Below are positions 1 to 6,606 of a stretch of 6,678 bases of DNA, piece by piece; position 1 is the stretch's first letter; each line of letters opens with the position of its first letter. Location: NCBI GenBank assembly GCA_937928335.1, contig CALFWN010000180.1:1-6678 (forward strand). The letters run 5' to 3'. This DNA is from an uncultured Litoreibacter sp. Lineage in GTDB: Bacteria; Pseudomonadota; Alphaproteobacteria; Rhodobacterales; Rhodobacteraceae. A program made the position numbers and the translations under genes. The notes under the pieces were generated by a model, which was not told the DNA's origin, ran no database searches, and saw nothing but the letters and a program-made list of their open reading frames with translations.

Positions 1-600
1 CAATGCGTCATTGCCCGGCAGGGGACGGTTGTCCAGCAGCCCCGCCGCGCGCAGCTCCTTGAGGCCCGGCAGGTCGCGCGCGTTTTCCAGCCCGAAATGG
101 TCCAGAAAATGCTGCGTCACCACATAAGTAACGGGCCGGCCCGGCGTCATCCGGCGACGGCCAAACCTGATCCATTCCAGCTCGATCAGCTGGTCCACCG
201 TACCGCGCGAGACAGAGACGCCGCGAATTTCCTCGATCTCGGCCCGCGTCACTGGCTGGTGGTAGGAGACAATGGCCAAGGTCTCGATCGCCGCACGGCT
301 CAGTTTGCGGGTCTCAACCGTTTCTTTCTGCATCAAAAACCCCAGATCGCCTGCGGTTCGGATCGCCCATGCGTCATCGACCTTGACCACATGGACGCCG
401 CGCCCTTCATAGCGTTTGCGCAGATGAACGAGCGCCTCCGCTGGGTCGGAGCCATGCGGCATCCGTGCGCTCAGCTCGCGCGTCGAAATAGGCTCTGCAG
501 AGGCAAACAGAATAGCCTCGACCATGCGTTCCTGCTCGCCCATCGGCGGGGCTTCGAACAGGCTGTCATTCGGCGGGTTGGTCTCAGCTTCTTGTGTCAC
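1..600 (-). CDS. scpB: Segregation and condensation protein B (ScpB), 3' end cut off by window edge
   Basis: ScpB is the winged-helix partner (kite subunit) that binds the kleisin ScpA and, with SMC, forms the bacterial condensin that compacts and segregates the chromosome. Reading back from a GTG at 600 gives 200 codons without a stop to base 1. Family hallmarks are visible: an N-terminal helix with EAILFASAEPIS (residues 29-40), the helix LSRAAIETLAIVSYHQPVTR (100-119), EIEEIRGVS (121-129), then GRRRMTPGRPVTY (147-159) and the tail FLDHFGLENARDLPGLKEL (165-183). Known ScpBs are roughly 190-230 residues, so only a short tail should be missing. The GTG is preferred because AAGAGG lies 7 bases upstream (plus-strand 608-613) and the start overlaps the end of scpA by 17 bases, as expected for translational coupling. 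An in-frame ATG at codon 20 (base 543) is the alternative start; it would still leave the conserved domain intact. Confidence 0.93.
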   Translation of the reverse strand, partial: MTQEAETNPPNDSLFEAPPMGEQERMVEAILFASAEPISTRELSARMPHGSDPAEALVHLRKRYEGRGVHVVKVDDAWAIRTAGDLGFLMQKETVETRKLSRAAIETLAIVSYHQPVTRAEIEEIRGVSVSRGTVDQLIELEWIRFGRRRMTPGRPVTYVVTQHFLDHFGLENARDLPGLKELRAAGLLDNRPLPGNDAL

Positions 601-1402
601 CGTCAGGCCTCTTGCGAATTTGGATGGGGGCAAATACGTCGCCCTGTTTCAGTTCAATCTGGCCCGCTTTCGCCAGCTCCAGCGAGGCCGCAAAAGTGGC
701 CGCTGTGGCGGAGCGACGCTTGACCGGATCGCTCTCCCAGCCTTCGGGCAGCCAGCTGGTCAGGTCGGACCATTCACCTGCAAAGCCGATGAGCCCGCGC
801 ATCCGGTCCAAAGCCTGCTCCATCGTGAAGACCTTCTCGCGGTCCATCACGAAGGGGCGGAATTCATCCTTGGTCTTGATCCGCGCATAGGCCTGCATCA
901 GGTCCAAAAGCGTCGCCGTATAGGTCACTTTGCGGATGCGGGTCACATCTTCGGGGATGCCACGGGCAAAGAAGTCACGCCCCAGCTGGTCGCGGGCCAT
1001 CAGCTTGGCGGCTGCATCCCGCATCGCGGCGAGCCGCTCCAGCTGGAATGCCAGATGCGCAGCCAGTTCTTCGCCGGACGGGCCTTCCTCCGTAGGGTCA
1101 GGTGGCAGCAGCAGGCGCGATTTCAAAAAGGCGAGCCAGGCCGCCATCACCAGATAATCTGCCGCCAGCTCCAGCCGCAGCTCCTTGGCCTTCTCGATGA
1201 AGCCCAGATATTGCTCTGCCAGTTGCAGCACCGAGATTTTGCGTAAATCCACCTTCTGGGTCCGCGACAGGGTCAAGAGCAGGTCCAATGGCCCCTCAAA
1301 CCCGTCCACATCGACGATCAGCGCCTCGGCGGCCAGACGCGCCTCGACACCTTCCGTTTCCCACGAAATATCAACAGTTTCGGTCTGCGTGTCGTCCGAC
1401 AT
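584..1402 (-). CDS. scpA: Segregation and condensation protein A (ScpA, kleisin)
   Basis: ScpA is the kleisin subunit that bridges the SMC heads and carries ScpB in the bacterial condensin complex, acting on the chromosome in the cytoplasm. The 272-residue product has the family's N-terminal signature FEGPLDLLL (35-43), then the helical SMC-neck-binding region with LAADYLVMAAWLAFLKSRLL (79-98), a variable acidic stretch after LPPDP, and a C-terminal winged-helix segment with FAASLELAKAGQIELKQ (237-253) ending in FAPIQI. The length is normal for the family. The ATG at 1402 is only 15 bases after the nagZ stop and has no clear Shine-Dalgarno sequence. The nagZ TAG is in the same frame, so no longer start is possible, and translation probably depends on ribosomes finishing nagZ. 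The 3' end overlaps the scpB start by 17 bases. The first 28 or so residues are acidic and poorly conserved in appearance, so a start further inside cannot be fully excluded. Confidence 0.95.
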   Translation of the reverse strand: MSDDTQTETVDISWETEGVEARLAAEALIVDVDGFEGPLDLLLTLSRTQKVDLRKISVLQLAEQYLGFIEKAKELRLELAADYLVMAAWLAFLKSRLLLPPDPTEEGPSGEELAAHLAFQLERLAAMRDAAAKLMARDQLGRDFFARGIPEDVTRIRKVTYTATLLDLMQAYARIKTKDEFRPFVMDREKVFTMEQALDRMRGLIGFAGEWSDLTSWLPEGWESDPVKRRSATAATFAASLELAKAGQIELKQGDVFAPIQIRKRPDGDTRS

Positions 1403-1417
1403 GATGCGGCTGCGGCC

Positions 1418-2410
1418 CTACCCGGAAAGAAGAGCCTCAAACTCTTGGAGCGCCGCCGGAATGTCAATCTCTTGAGGGCGAGCGCGTTGCGCCAATGCCC
1501 GCTCCGCGCGGGTTTGTGCTTGCGTTGTCATAGGCCCACAGACATCGGCCACGGCCACCATATCTTCCATCTCCCCGTTGCAGTGCAAAACCAGATCACA
1601 ACCCGCCGCAATAGCCGCCGCTGAGCGTTGCGCCGTTGTGCCCGACAATGCCTCCATCGAGATATCGTCTGTCATGATCAAGCCGTCAAAGCCGATGCGT
1701 TCACGGATCATCCGCATGGCCTTGGGCGAGGTCGTTGCCGGGGCGCTGTCCACCTCCGGGAAGACGATATGGGCGGTCATGCCCATCGCGATATCATTGA
1801 GCGCTTTGAACGGCGCAAAATCAAGCGCTTCCAGCTCGGTCAGCGGGACATCGACCGTGGGCAAATCCTTATGCCCATCAACCACCGCACGGCCATATCC
1901 CGGGATATGCTTGAGCACCGGCAACACGCCCCCATCAAGCGTGCCACGCGCGGCTTCGCGACACATGGCAATCACGGTCGGCACGTCAGAGCTGTAGCAG
2001 CGATTGTGCATGATCGGATGCGTCTCGGGCTGCAGCACGTCAGCCACCGGGGCGCAGTTCACGTCAATGCCCACGGCATGCAATTCCTCCGCAATCAATC
2101 GGCTGCGCAGATACATTGCGCGGGCGGCATTTGGGCCGGCGGCGCGCATTTGATCCAGCGCCGGAGGGTATTCCCTCCAATGCGGCGACCGCATCCGCTG
2201 CACCCGCCCGCCTTCTTGATCTATCAGCACGGGGCAGTCCCAGCCCACCGCCTCCCGCAATTGCCCCGTCAGGCGACGCAATTGCTCTGGTGCGTCTATA
2301 TTTCGGGCAAAAAGGATGAACCCCCACGGCGAGGTACTTTCAAAAAACCGATATTCCTCGGGCGTCAGGCATATGCCCGCACATCCAAAAATGACCTGTC
2401 TGGAGGACAT
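1418..2410 (-). CDS. nagZ: Beta-N-acetylhexosaminidase NagZ (glycoside hydrolase family 3)
   Basis: NagZ removes the N-acetylglucosamine residue from GlcNAc-1,6-anhydroMurNAc(-peptides) during cytoplasmic peptidoglycan recycling. The 330-residue protein is a single GH3 TIM-barrel domain with no signal peptide, as expected for NagZ. Visible motifs are DQEGGRVQR (64-72, substrate pocket), VNCAPVADV (117-125), the catalytic loop KHIPGYGRAVVDGHKDLP (167-184), and MTDDISMEAL (246-255), in which D248 corresponds to the family nucleophile. D178 and H180 correspond to the unusual Asp-His general acid/base pair of NagZ. The loop departs from the usual PGHG...DSH at two sites, with Tyr172 in place of His and Gly179 in place of Ser; the catalytic His is retained. 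The start is supported by AGGAAGG 10 bases upstream (plus-strand 2421-2427). It follows the SPOR gene by 41 bases and precedes scpA by 15. Confidence 0.94.
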   Translation of the reverse strand: MSSRQVIFGCAGICLTPEEYRFFESTSPWGFILFARNIDAPEQLRRLTGQLREAVGWDCPVLIDQEGGRVQRMRSPHWREYPPALDQMRAAGPNAARAMYLRSRLIAEELHAVGIDVNCAPVADVLQPETHPIMHNRCYSSDVPTVIAMCREAARGTLDGGVLPVLKHIPGYGRAVVDGHKDLPTVDVPLTELEALDFAPFKALNDIAMGMTAHIVFPEVDSAPATTSPKAMRMIRERIGFDGLIMTDDISMEALSGTTAQRSAAAIAAGCDLVLHCNGEMEDMVAVADVCGPMTTQAQTRAERALAQRARPQEIDIPAALQEFEALLSG

Positions 2411-2451
2411 TGGGCCGAACCCTTCCTGCTGACGCCTTGTCTTTTGACGAC

Positions 2452-3456
2452 TTAACGCGCCAATACCGGAATGCAGGCCGCATTGGCCGCAACAAGCACG
2501 GCGCAGAACCGCCGCGAGGCGTTCAGGTCGTCAAAGCCGACCGCGCGCAAGCGGTAAAATACCCGCCCCCCGCTTTTGGCTTCCTGAATCAAACGCTGTT
2601 TGCCGTCGATATAATCGGTGAAGGAGCCTGCAATCTTGTCCCATTCCGCGACAGCTGTTTCGCGATCATCAAACGCGCCAAGCTGCACCAATCTGGTGCC
2701 TGACGCCACAGTGGCAGGGTCCACATCCAACACGGCATCTGCCGCACCCGTGGCTGCGGTTGACGCCCCGGCGACCGCCGCAGTCTGCTGCAAATTTGTG
2801 AGATCAACCTTGGGGCGCAGCAAAGGCCGCTGCGAGCGTTTGACGCCCGGAACAGATGGATCAAGCAAGGCCACGCCCGGCTCGGACAGGGTTGTTGTGA
2901 CCTCACCCACTGCGCCTTCGACAGGTTCAATCGGCTCTACACCTTCCGCCAGACGGGAGGCCAGCAATTCGGCCCGTTGCTCAACCGACAGGTCCTGCTC
3001 CTCTAGCGAAAGAGCAACCACCGTACCGATGGCCTCGGCCAATTCGTCTTGTGGTTCTTCAACTTCTGCTGGCGCGGCCACCTCCACGTCCTCCGGGGTC
3101 AGATCAATCGGCGCGGGCGCCAGGATCACCTGAGGTGCGGGGCCCGTGGCCTCCCCCTCGGCCTGAACATCATTGACCGCAAGGCCCTGATGTTGGGCCA
3201 GTTGGCCGCCCGGATCATCTGGCTGAATGCGCGCAGGCCCCTCAAGCGCCCGGATCACCGGAACCTCGCTTACATCCCGCATCGTCAGCTGGTAGCCCCA
3301 GACGCCCAGCCCAATGACCAGCGCCACCGAGCTTATGGCGCCGAAATAGCTGACCGCTTTTGACAAAATGCCGGGGTGATAGGACATATGCGCATCGTGC
3401 TCAGGATCATACACTCCGCCCTGCGCCTGATACGCGCCATATTCCATCTGTGCCAT
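2452..3456 (-). CDS. SPOR-domain membrane protein, probable peptidoglycan/septum binder
   Basis: This 334-residue product has the layout of a bitopic SPOR protein. A short cytoplasmic N-terminus (1-35) is rich in Tyr, Gly and His. One hydrophobic membrane segment follows at about 36-57 (FGAISSVALVIGLGVWGYQL at its core). A long, low-complexity, Ala/Pro/Glu-rich acidic linker covers about 70-205, with a basic patch KRSQRPLLRPK at 206-216. A C-terminal SPOR domain spans about 253-332, beginning GTRLVQLGAF and including GGRVFYRLRAVGF (297-309). SPOR domains bind glycan strands stripped of stem peptides at division sites, so a periplasmic role at the septum is inferred; the actual function is not shown by sequence. 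The linker start contains DPGG and HQGLAVN (81-95), which I recall as conserved in Rhodobacterales homologues. AGAGAGG lies 5 bases before the ATG (plus-strand 3462-3468). It sits between argS and nagZ, a pairing with a peptidoglycan enzyme that fits its proposed role. Confidence 0.9.
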   Translation of the reverse strand: MAQMEYGAYQAQGGVYDPEHDAHMSYHPGILSKAVSYFGAISSVALVIGLGVWGYQLTMRDVSEVPVIRALEGPARIQPDDPGGQLAQHQGLAVNDVQAEGEATGPAPQVILAPAPIDLTPEDVEVAAPAEVEEPQDELAEAIGTVVALSLEEQDLSVEQRAELLASRLAEGVEPIEPVEGAVGEVTTTLSEPGVALLDPSVPGVKRSQRPLLRPKVDLTNLQQTAAVAGASTAATGAADAVLDVDPATVASGTRLVQLGAFDDRETAVAEWDKIAGSFTDYIDGKQRLIQEAKSGGRVFYRLRAVGFDDLNASRRFCAVLVAANAACIPVLAR

Positions 3457-3528
3457 ACTCGCCTCTCTGCCCCCGAATTCTGGTCCGGGTGGTCTGTCTT
3501 TTCTCTGCCCGTGGCGCCCGGCGTGGCG

Positions 3529-3550
3529 CGCTGATCGTTAAGCGTCAGCG
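3529..3550. repeat. Imperfect palindrome across the argS stop codon
   Basis: The arms CGCTGA (3529-3534) and TCAGCG (3545-3550) are perfectly complementary around a ten-base centre that itself contains TTAA. The argS TGA (3547-3545) falls within one arm. The neighbouring GCGCC-N6-GGCGC-type pairing in the 3513-3528 region adds further secondary-structure potential in the 88-base argS-SPOR gap. No T-run follows on the minus strand, so termination is doubtful. It may protect or process the mRNA between the two genes, or may simply be chance in GC-rich DNA. Confidence 0.3.
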
Positions 3551-5287
3551 CATCTCGGTTGCCGGAACCACCCCTAGAATACCAAGACCGGCGGAAATAA
3601 CAATCGCCGTGGCACGCGCGAGGGCAATTTTTGGCAGGCTGTCGGCAGCGCTGTCCTGCAGGAAGCGCAATTCGGGGACATCATTGCCCCGGTTCCACAG
3701 TGCATGAAGCTCGCCCGCCAGCTCATAAAGGTAGAAGGCGATCCGATGCGGCTCATTGGTCCGCGCGGCAATCTCGACCAGACGCGGCCATTCGGCCAGC
3801 TTGGCCGCCAGCGTCAATTCGGCCTCATGGGAATTGCCGGACAGGTCCGCTTGCGCCAGCACCGCATCGGAGACGTCCCACCCGGCCTCCTGCGCCTTGC
3901 GCAATACCGAACAGACCCGCGCATGGGCATATTGCACATAGAAGACCGGGTTGTCTTTTGACTGCTCGGTCACCTTGTCGAGGTCAAAATCCAACGGCGC
4001 GTCCTGTTTGCGGGTCAACATGATAAACCGGGTCACATCCGCGCCGACCTCATCAACCACGTCGCGCAAGGTCACGAAGGTCCCGGCCCGTTTGGACATC
4101 TTGAACGGCTCACCATTCCGCGTCAGCTTCACCAGCTGCGTCAGCTTGATATCCAGCGGCACCGCGCCGTCAGAGAGCGCCGACACAGCCGCCTTCATCC
4201 GTTTCACATAGCCGCCATGATCTGCACCAAACACATCAATAAGAGCGTCGAACCCTCTGGAAACCTTGTCAAAATGATAGGCAATGTCAGGTGCAAAATA
4301 GGTCCAGGCCCCGTCTGATTTCTTGACGGGCCGGTCCACATCATCACCATGCGCGGTGGACTTGAACAAGGTCTGCTCGCGCGGCTCCCAGTCCTCGGGC
4401 TTCTTGCCTTTGGGCGGCTCCAGCACGCCCTCATAGATCAGGCCCTTGGCCTCAAGCTCCGAGATCGCCGCCTCGATCCGGCCGGTGCCGTAAAGCGATT
4501 TCTCGGAGTAAAACACGTCCATTTTCACGCCCAGCGCATTCAGATCCGCGCGGATCAGATCCATCATCGCATCGGTGGAGAACGTCCGCACCTCCTCAAG
4601 CCAAACCGCTTCCTCCTGGCCCAGATAGGCGTCGCCCACCTTGTCTTTCAACGCCTTGCCGGTCTCGATCAGATAGTCGCCGGGATAGGTGCCGTCGGGA
4701 AAAGCCACATCCTGCCCATGCGCTTCCAGATACCGCAGATAGACCGAACGCGCCAAGACATCGACCTGCGCGCCGCCATCATTGATGTAATATTCCCGAG
4801 TGACATCATGGCCCGCATAGGCCAGCAAAGAGGCCAGCGCGTCGCCAAAGACAGCGCCCCGCGTATGGCCCACATGCAAAGGCCCCGTTGGGTTGGCCGA
4901 GACATATTCGACATTCACCTTGCGCCCCAGACCAAGGGAAGACATCCCGAAAGCCTCGCCCGAGCCCAGGGCCGCCCGGACCACATTGGCCCAGATGGAC
5001 GGGGCCAGCCGCAGGTTCAGAAACCCCGGCCCCGCCACTTCAGCGCTCTTGATCCGCTCATCCGCGACAAGCCCTTCTGCCAGTTTCTCGGCAATATCGC
5101 GCGGCTTCAGGCCCGCAGGCTTGGCCAGCACCATAGCGGCATTTGTCGCCATATCCCCATGTGCCGCATCACGCGGAGGCTCCACTGCAACATTGCCAAA
5201 ATCCAGACCAGCGGGCAAAACGCCCCCCGCGACCAGCTCATCCAGAGCAGTGATCACAAGCGCGCGGATATCTGAAAACAGGTTCAT
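3545..5287 (-). CDS. argS: Arginyl-tRNA synthetase (class I)
   Basis: ArgRS attaches arginine to tRNA-Arg using ATP, in the cytoplasm. The 580-residue product has the full class I architecture: an N-terminal additional domain (about 1-92, with [11 protein letters not shown] at 41-51), the Rossmann-fold catalytic core with [15 protein letters not shown] (130-144), where HVGH is the HIGH signature, YYINDGG (166-172), [10 protein letters not shown] (351-360), and the loop [11 protein letters not shown] (394-404), a canonical KMSK. A C-terminal DALR-type anticodon-binding helix bundle starts near [12 protein letters not shown] (446-457). I chose the ATG at 5287 because AAGGAA sits 7 bases upstream (plus-strand 5295-5300) and the protein then begins [11 protein letters not shown], a normal family start. 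An in-frame ATG at 5323 would add 12 residues with no conserved look and would place the ribosome site inside the gene. It is probably the first gene of the unit running to scpB. Confidence 0.97.
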   Translation of the reverse strand: MNLFSDIRALVITALDELVAGGVLPAGLDFGNVAVEPPRDAAHGDMATNAAMVLAKPAGLKPRDIAEKLAEGLVADERIKSAEVAGPGFLNLRLAPSIWANVVRAALGSGEAFGMSSLGLGRKVNVEYVSANPTGPLHVGHTRGAVFGDALASLLAYAGHDVTREYYINDGGAQVDVLARSVYLRYLEAHGQDVAFPDGTYPGDYLIETGKALKDKVGDAYLGQEEAVWLEEVRTFSTDAMMDLIRADLNALGVKMDVFYSEKSLYGTGRIEAAISELEAKGLIYEGVLEPPKGKKPEDWEPREQTLFKSTAHGDDVDRPVKKSDGAWTYFAPDIAYHFDKVSRGFDALIDVFGADHGGYVKRMKAAVSALSDGAVPLDIKLTQLVKLTRNGEPFKMSKRAGTFVTLRDVVDEVGADVTRFIMLTRKQDAPLDFDLDKVTEQSKDNPVFYVQYAHARVCSVLRKAQEAGWDVSDAVLAQADLSGNSHEAELTLAAKLAEWPRLVEIAARTNEPHRIAFYLYELAGELHALWNRGNDVPELRFLQDSAADSLPKIALARATAIVISAGLGILGVVPATEMR

Positions 5288-5430
5288 CGGTCGGTTCCTT
5301 GAGTGTTCAGCGCGGTTTACCACGCCGCGACGCGCCGTCCACCCCCTCCATTTGGTCGGAAAATACTCCGGGGGAAGCGAAGCTGGGGGCGGAGCCCCCT
5401 AAAATATCGTGGGCCGCAGGCACATTTAGG
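5288..5430 (-). other. Intergenic region between dgt and argS (argS leader)
   Basis: This is the largest complete gap in the window and the likeliest place for a promoter feeding argS to scpB. It contains the argS ribosome site AAGGAA (5295-5300), an inverted repeat CGCGG/CCGCG (5311-5315 and 5325-5329) in the argS leader, and the GC-rich hairpin element further from argS. I see no strong -35/-10 pair; the best minus-strand match has a poor -10 and is not worth annotating. No small gene with a ribosome site is evident. Confidence 0.5.
5352..5400. repeat. GC-rich inverted-repeat element in the dgt-argS gap
   Basis: This non-coding stretch contains nested inverted repeats. CGGA-N6-TCCG lies at 5357-5370, a small AGC-GAA-GCT hairpin at 5376-5384, and a strong stem GGGGGC/GCCCCC with a three-base GGA loop at 5385-5399. 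CTCCG (5366-5370) can also pair with CGGAG (5390-5394), so alternative folds compete. The core AAATACTCCGGGGG resembles an intergenic element I recall seeing many times in Rhodobacterales genomes; that is memory, not a search. On the minus strand it lies after the dgt stop and before argS. The stem is not followed by a T-run on either strand, so it is not a textbook intrinsic terminator, though it could weaken read-through or stabilise a 3' end. Confidence 0.5.
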
Positions 5431-6606
5431 TCACGTCTGGGCGATCACATAGCTGTCTGCGGCAATCCCGCCAATAAGGTTCTGATGGGTCAGCAGCGCA
5501 AAGCGGTCCGTCATGCCCGCAATGTAATCTGCAACAATCCGCGCCAGACCCGTCTCATCTGATGCAGCCTCCACATCCTTGCGCCATTGCTTGGGCAACA
5601 GGTCCGGTTGCGACATGAATAGCGGGAACAGCTCATTGACCACCTGTGTCACCTGCACGCGCATTTCAACGACCGCAGGGGCGCGGTACATGCGCTCGAA
5701 CAGGAAGCGCCGGATCACTTTCAGCTGGGCCCATATCTCTGGCGAGAATTGCACCATCGGGCGTCCGGCGCCGCGAATATCGGCAACATCGCGCGGCCCA
5801 AGCGCTTCAAGCCGCCCACGGGCCACCGCAATCACATCCTCGACCAGCAGCCCAAAGAACCGCCGCAAGGCCTCGTGGCGGCGGCGATAGTAATTCAGGC
5901 CGGGGTAAAGCTCGTCGACCCGCGCAAAACACGCGCCCACCAGTGGCAGCTCCGCCAATTCATCGGTGGAGAACAGCTCCGCCCGCAACCCGTCATGCAG
6001 GTCATGGTTGTTATAGGCTATGTCATCCGCCAAAGCCGCCACCTGCGCCTCCGCACTGGCATAGCTGTCCAGTTCAAGGTCATGGCGCGCCGAATATTCA
6101 CTCAGGGCAAAGGGCAGGTCACCCACAACCGGGCCATTGTGTTTTGCAATGCCTTCAAGGGTTTCCCAGGTGAGGTTCAACCCGTCCCACTCGGCATAAT
6201 GACGCTCCAGAGAGGTCACGATCTTCAGCGCCTGAGCATTGTGGTCAAACCCGCCATGCGGGGCCATGAGCGCGTCCAGAGCCTCCTCTCCGGTATGACC
6301 AAACGGAGGGTGGCCAAGGTCATGGGCCAATGCCACGGCCTCGCATAGCTCGGTGTTCAGTTCCAGCACGCCTGCAATGGTGCGCGCCACTTGTGCTACC
6401 TCGATGGAATGGGTCAGGCGGGTGCGAAAATAGTCGCCTTCATGCTCGATAAACACCTGGGTCTTGTGTTTGAGCCGCCGAAAGGCGGAGGCATGAATGA
6501 TCCGGTCACGGTCGCGCTGAAAGCAGCTGCGAAAGGTGCTTTCCTCTTCCGGGTACAACCGGCCTCGGCTGTCTTCGGGGTGACATGCGTAGCTTGCCCG
6601 CGTCAT
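5431..6606 (-). CDS. dgt: Deoxyguanosinetriphosphate triphosphohydrolase-like protein (HD superfamily)
   Basis: Members of this family hydrolyse dGTP or other dNTPs to the deoxynucleoside and tripolyphosphate, tuning cytoplasmic dNTP pools. The 391-residue protein shows the HD metal-binding set: H66 in RLTHSIEVAQVAR (63-75), H95-D96 in ALAHDLGHPPFGHTGE (92-107), and an Asp of ADDIAYNNHDL (193-203). FRRLKHKTQVF (42-52) and FDHNAQAL (120-127) are also typical. Length and motif order match the shorter type-2 dGTPase-like proteins of Alphaproteobacteria rather than the roughly 500-residue E. coli Dgt, so preferred substrate and allosteric control cannot be read from sequence. The ATG at 6606 has AAGAGG 7 bases upstream (plus-strand 6614-6619). 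The gene is followed by 143 non-coding bases before argS. Some relatives act in phage defence by dNTP depletion, but this housekeeping setting gives no support for that role. Confidence 0.93.
   Translation of the reverse strand: MTRASYACHPEDSRGRLYPEEESTFRSCFQRDRDRIIHASAFRRLKHKTQVFIEHEGDYFRTRLTHSIEVAQVARTIAGVLELNTELCEAVALAHDLGHPPFGHTGEEALDALMAPHGGFDHNAQALKIVTSLERHYAEWDGLNLTWETLEGIAKHNGPVVGDLPFALSEYSARHDLELDSYASAEAQVAALADDIAYNNHDLHDGLRAELFSTDELAELPLVGACFARVDELYPGLNYYRRRHEALRRFFGLLVEDVIAVARGRLEALGPRDVADIRGAGRPMVQFSPEIWAQLKVIRRFLFERMYRAPAVVEMRVQVTQVVNELFPLFMSQPDLLPKQWRKDVEAASDETGLARIVADYIAGMTDRFALLTHQNLIGGIAADSYVIAQT

Noticed and set aside
97..1246. Overlapping plus-strand open frames opposite scpB and scpA
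   Set aside because: Both are shadows of well-supported minus-strand genes and have no family resemblance.
1628..2455. A 275-codon open frame on the plus strand opposite nagZ
   Set aside because: Antisense shadow with Arg/His-rich composition and no domain; nagZ accounts for the region.
2700..3135. Possible coding repeat or horizontally acquired insert in the SPOR linker
   Set aside because: The Ala/Pro/Glu-rich bias is normal for SPOR-protein linkers; no repeated unit or boundary is visible.
4349..5275. A 308-codon open frame on the plus strand opposite argS
   Set aside because: It is a mirror of argS codon bias in GC-rich DNA. The translation is rich in Arg, His and Gln with no recognisable domain, and argS on the other strand is unambiguous.
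5288..5323. Longer argS start at 5323
   Set aside because: It adds 12 unconserved residues and places the good AAGGAA ribosome site inside the gene; the ATG at 5287 fits better.
5385..5400. Classic Rho-independent terminator for dgt
   Set aside because: The stem is strong, but neither strand has a T-run directly after it, so it is reported only as a repeat/hairpin element.
5646..6348. Plus-strand open frames opposite the dGTPase gene
   Set aside because: Low-complexity Arg/Pro/Ala-rich translations, fully explained as the complement of a conserved gene.
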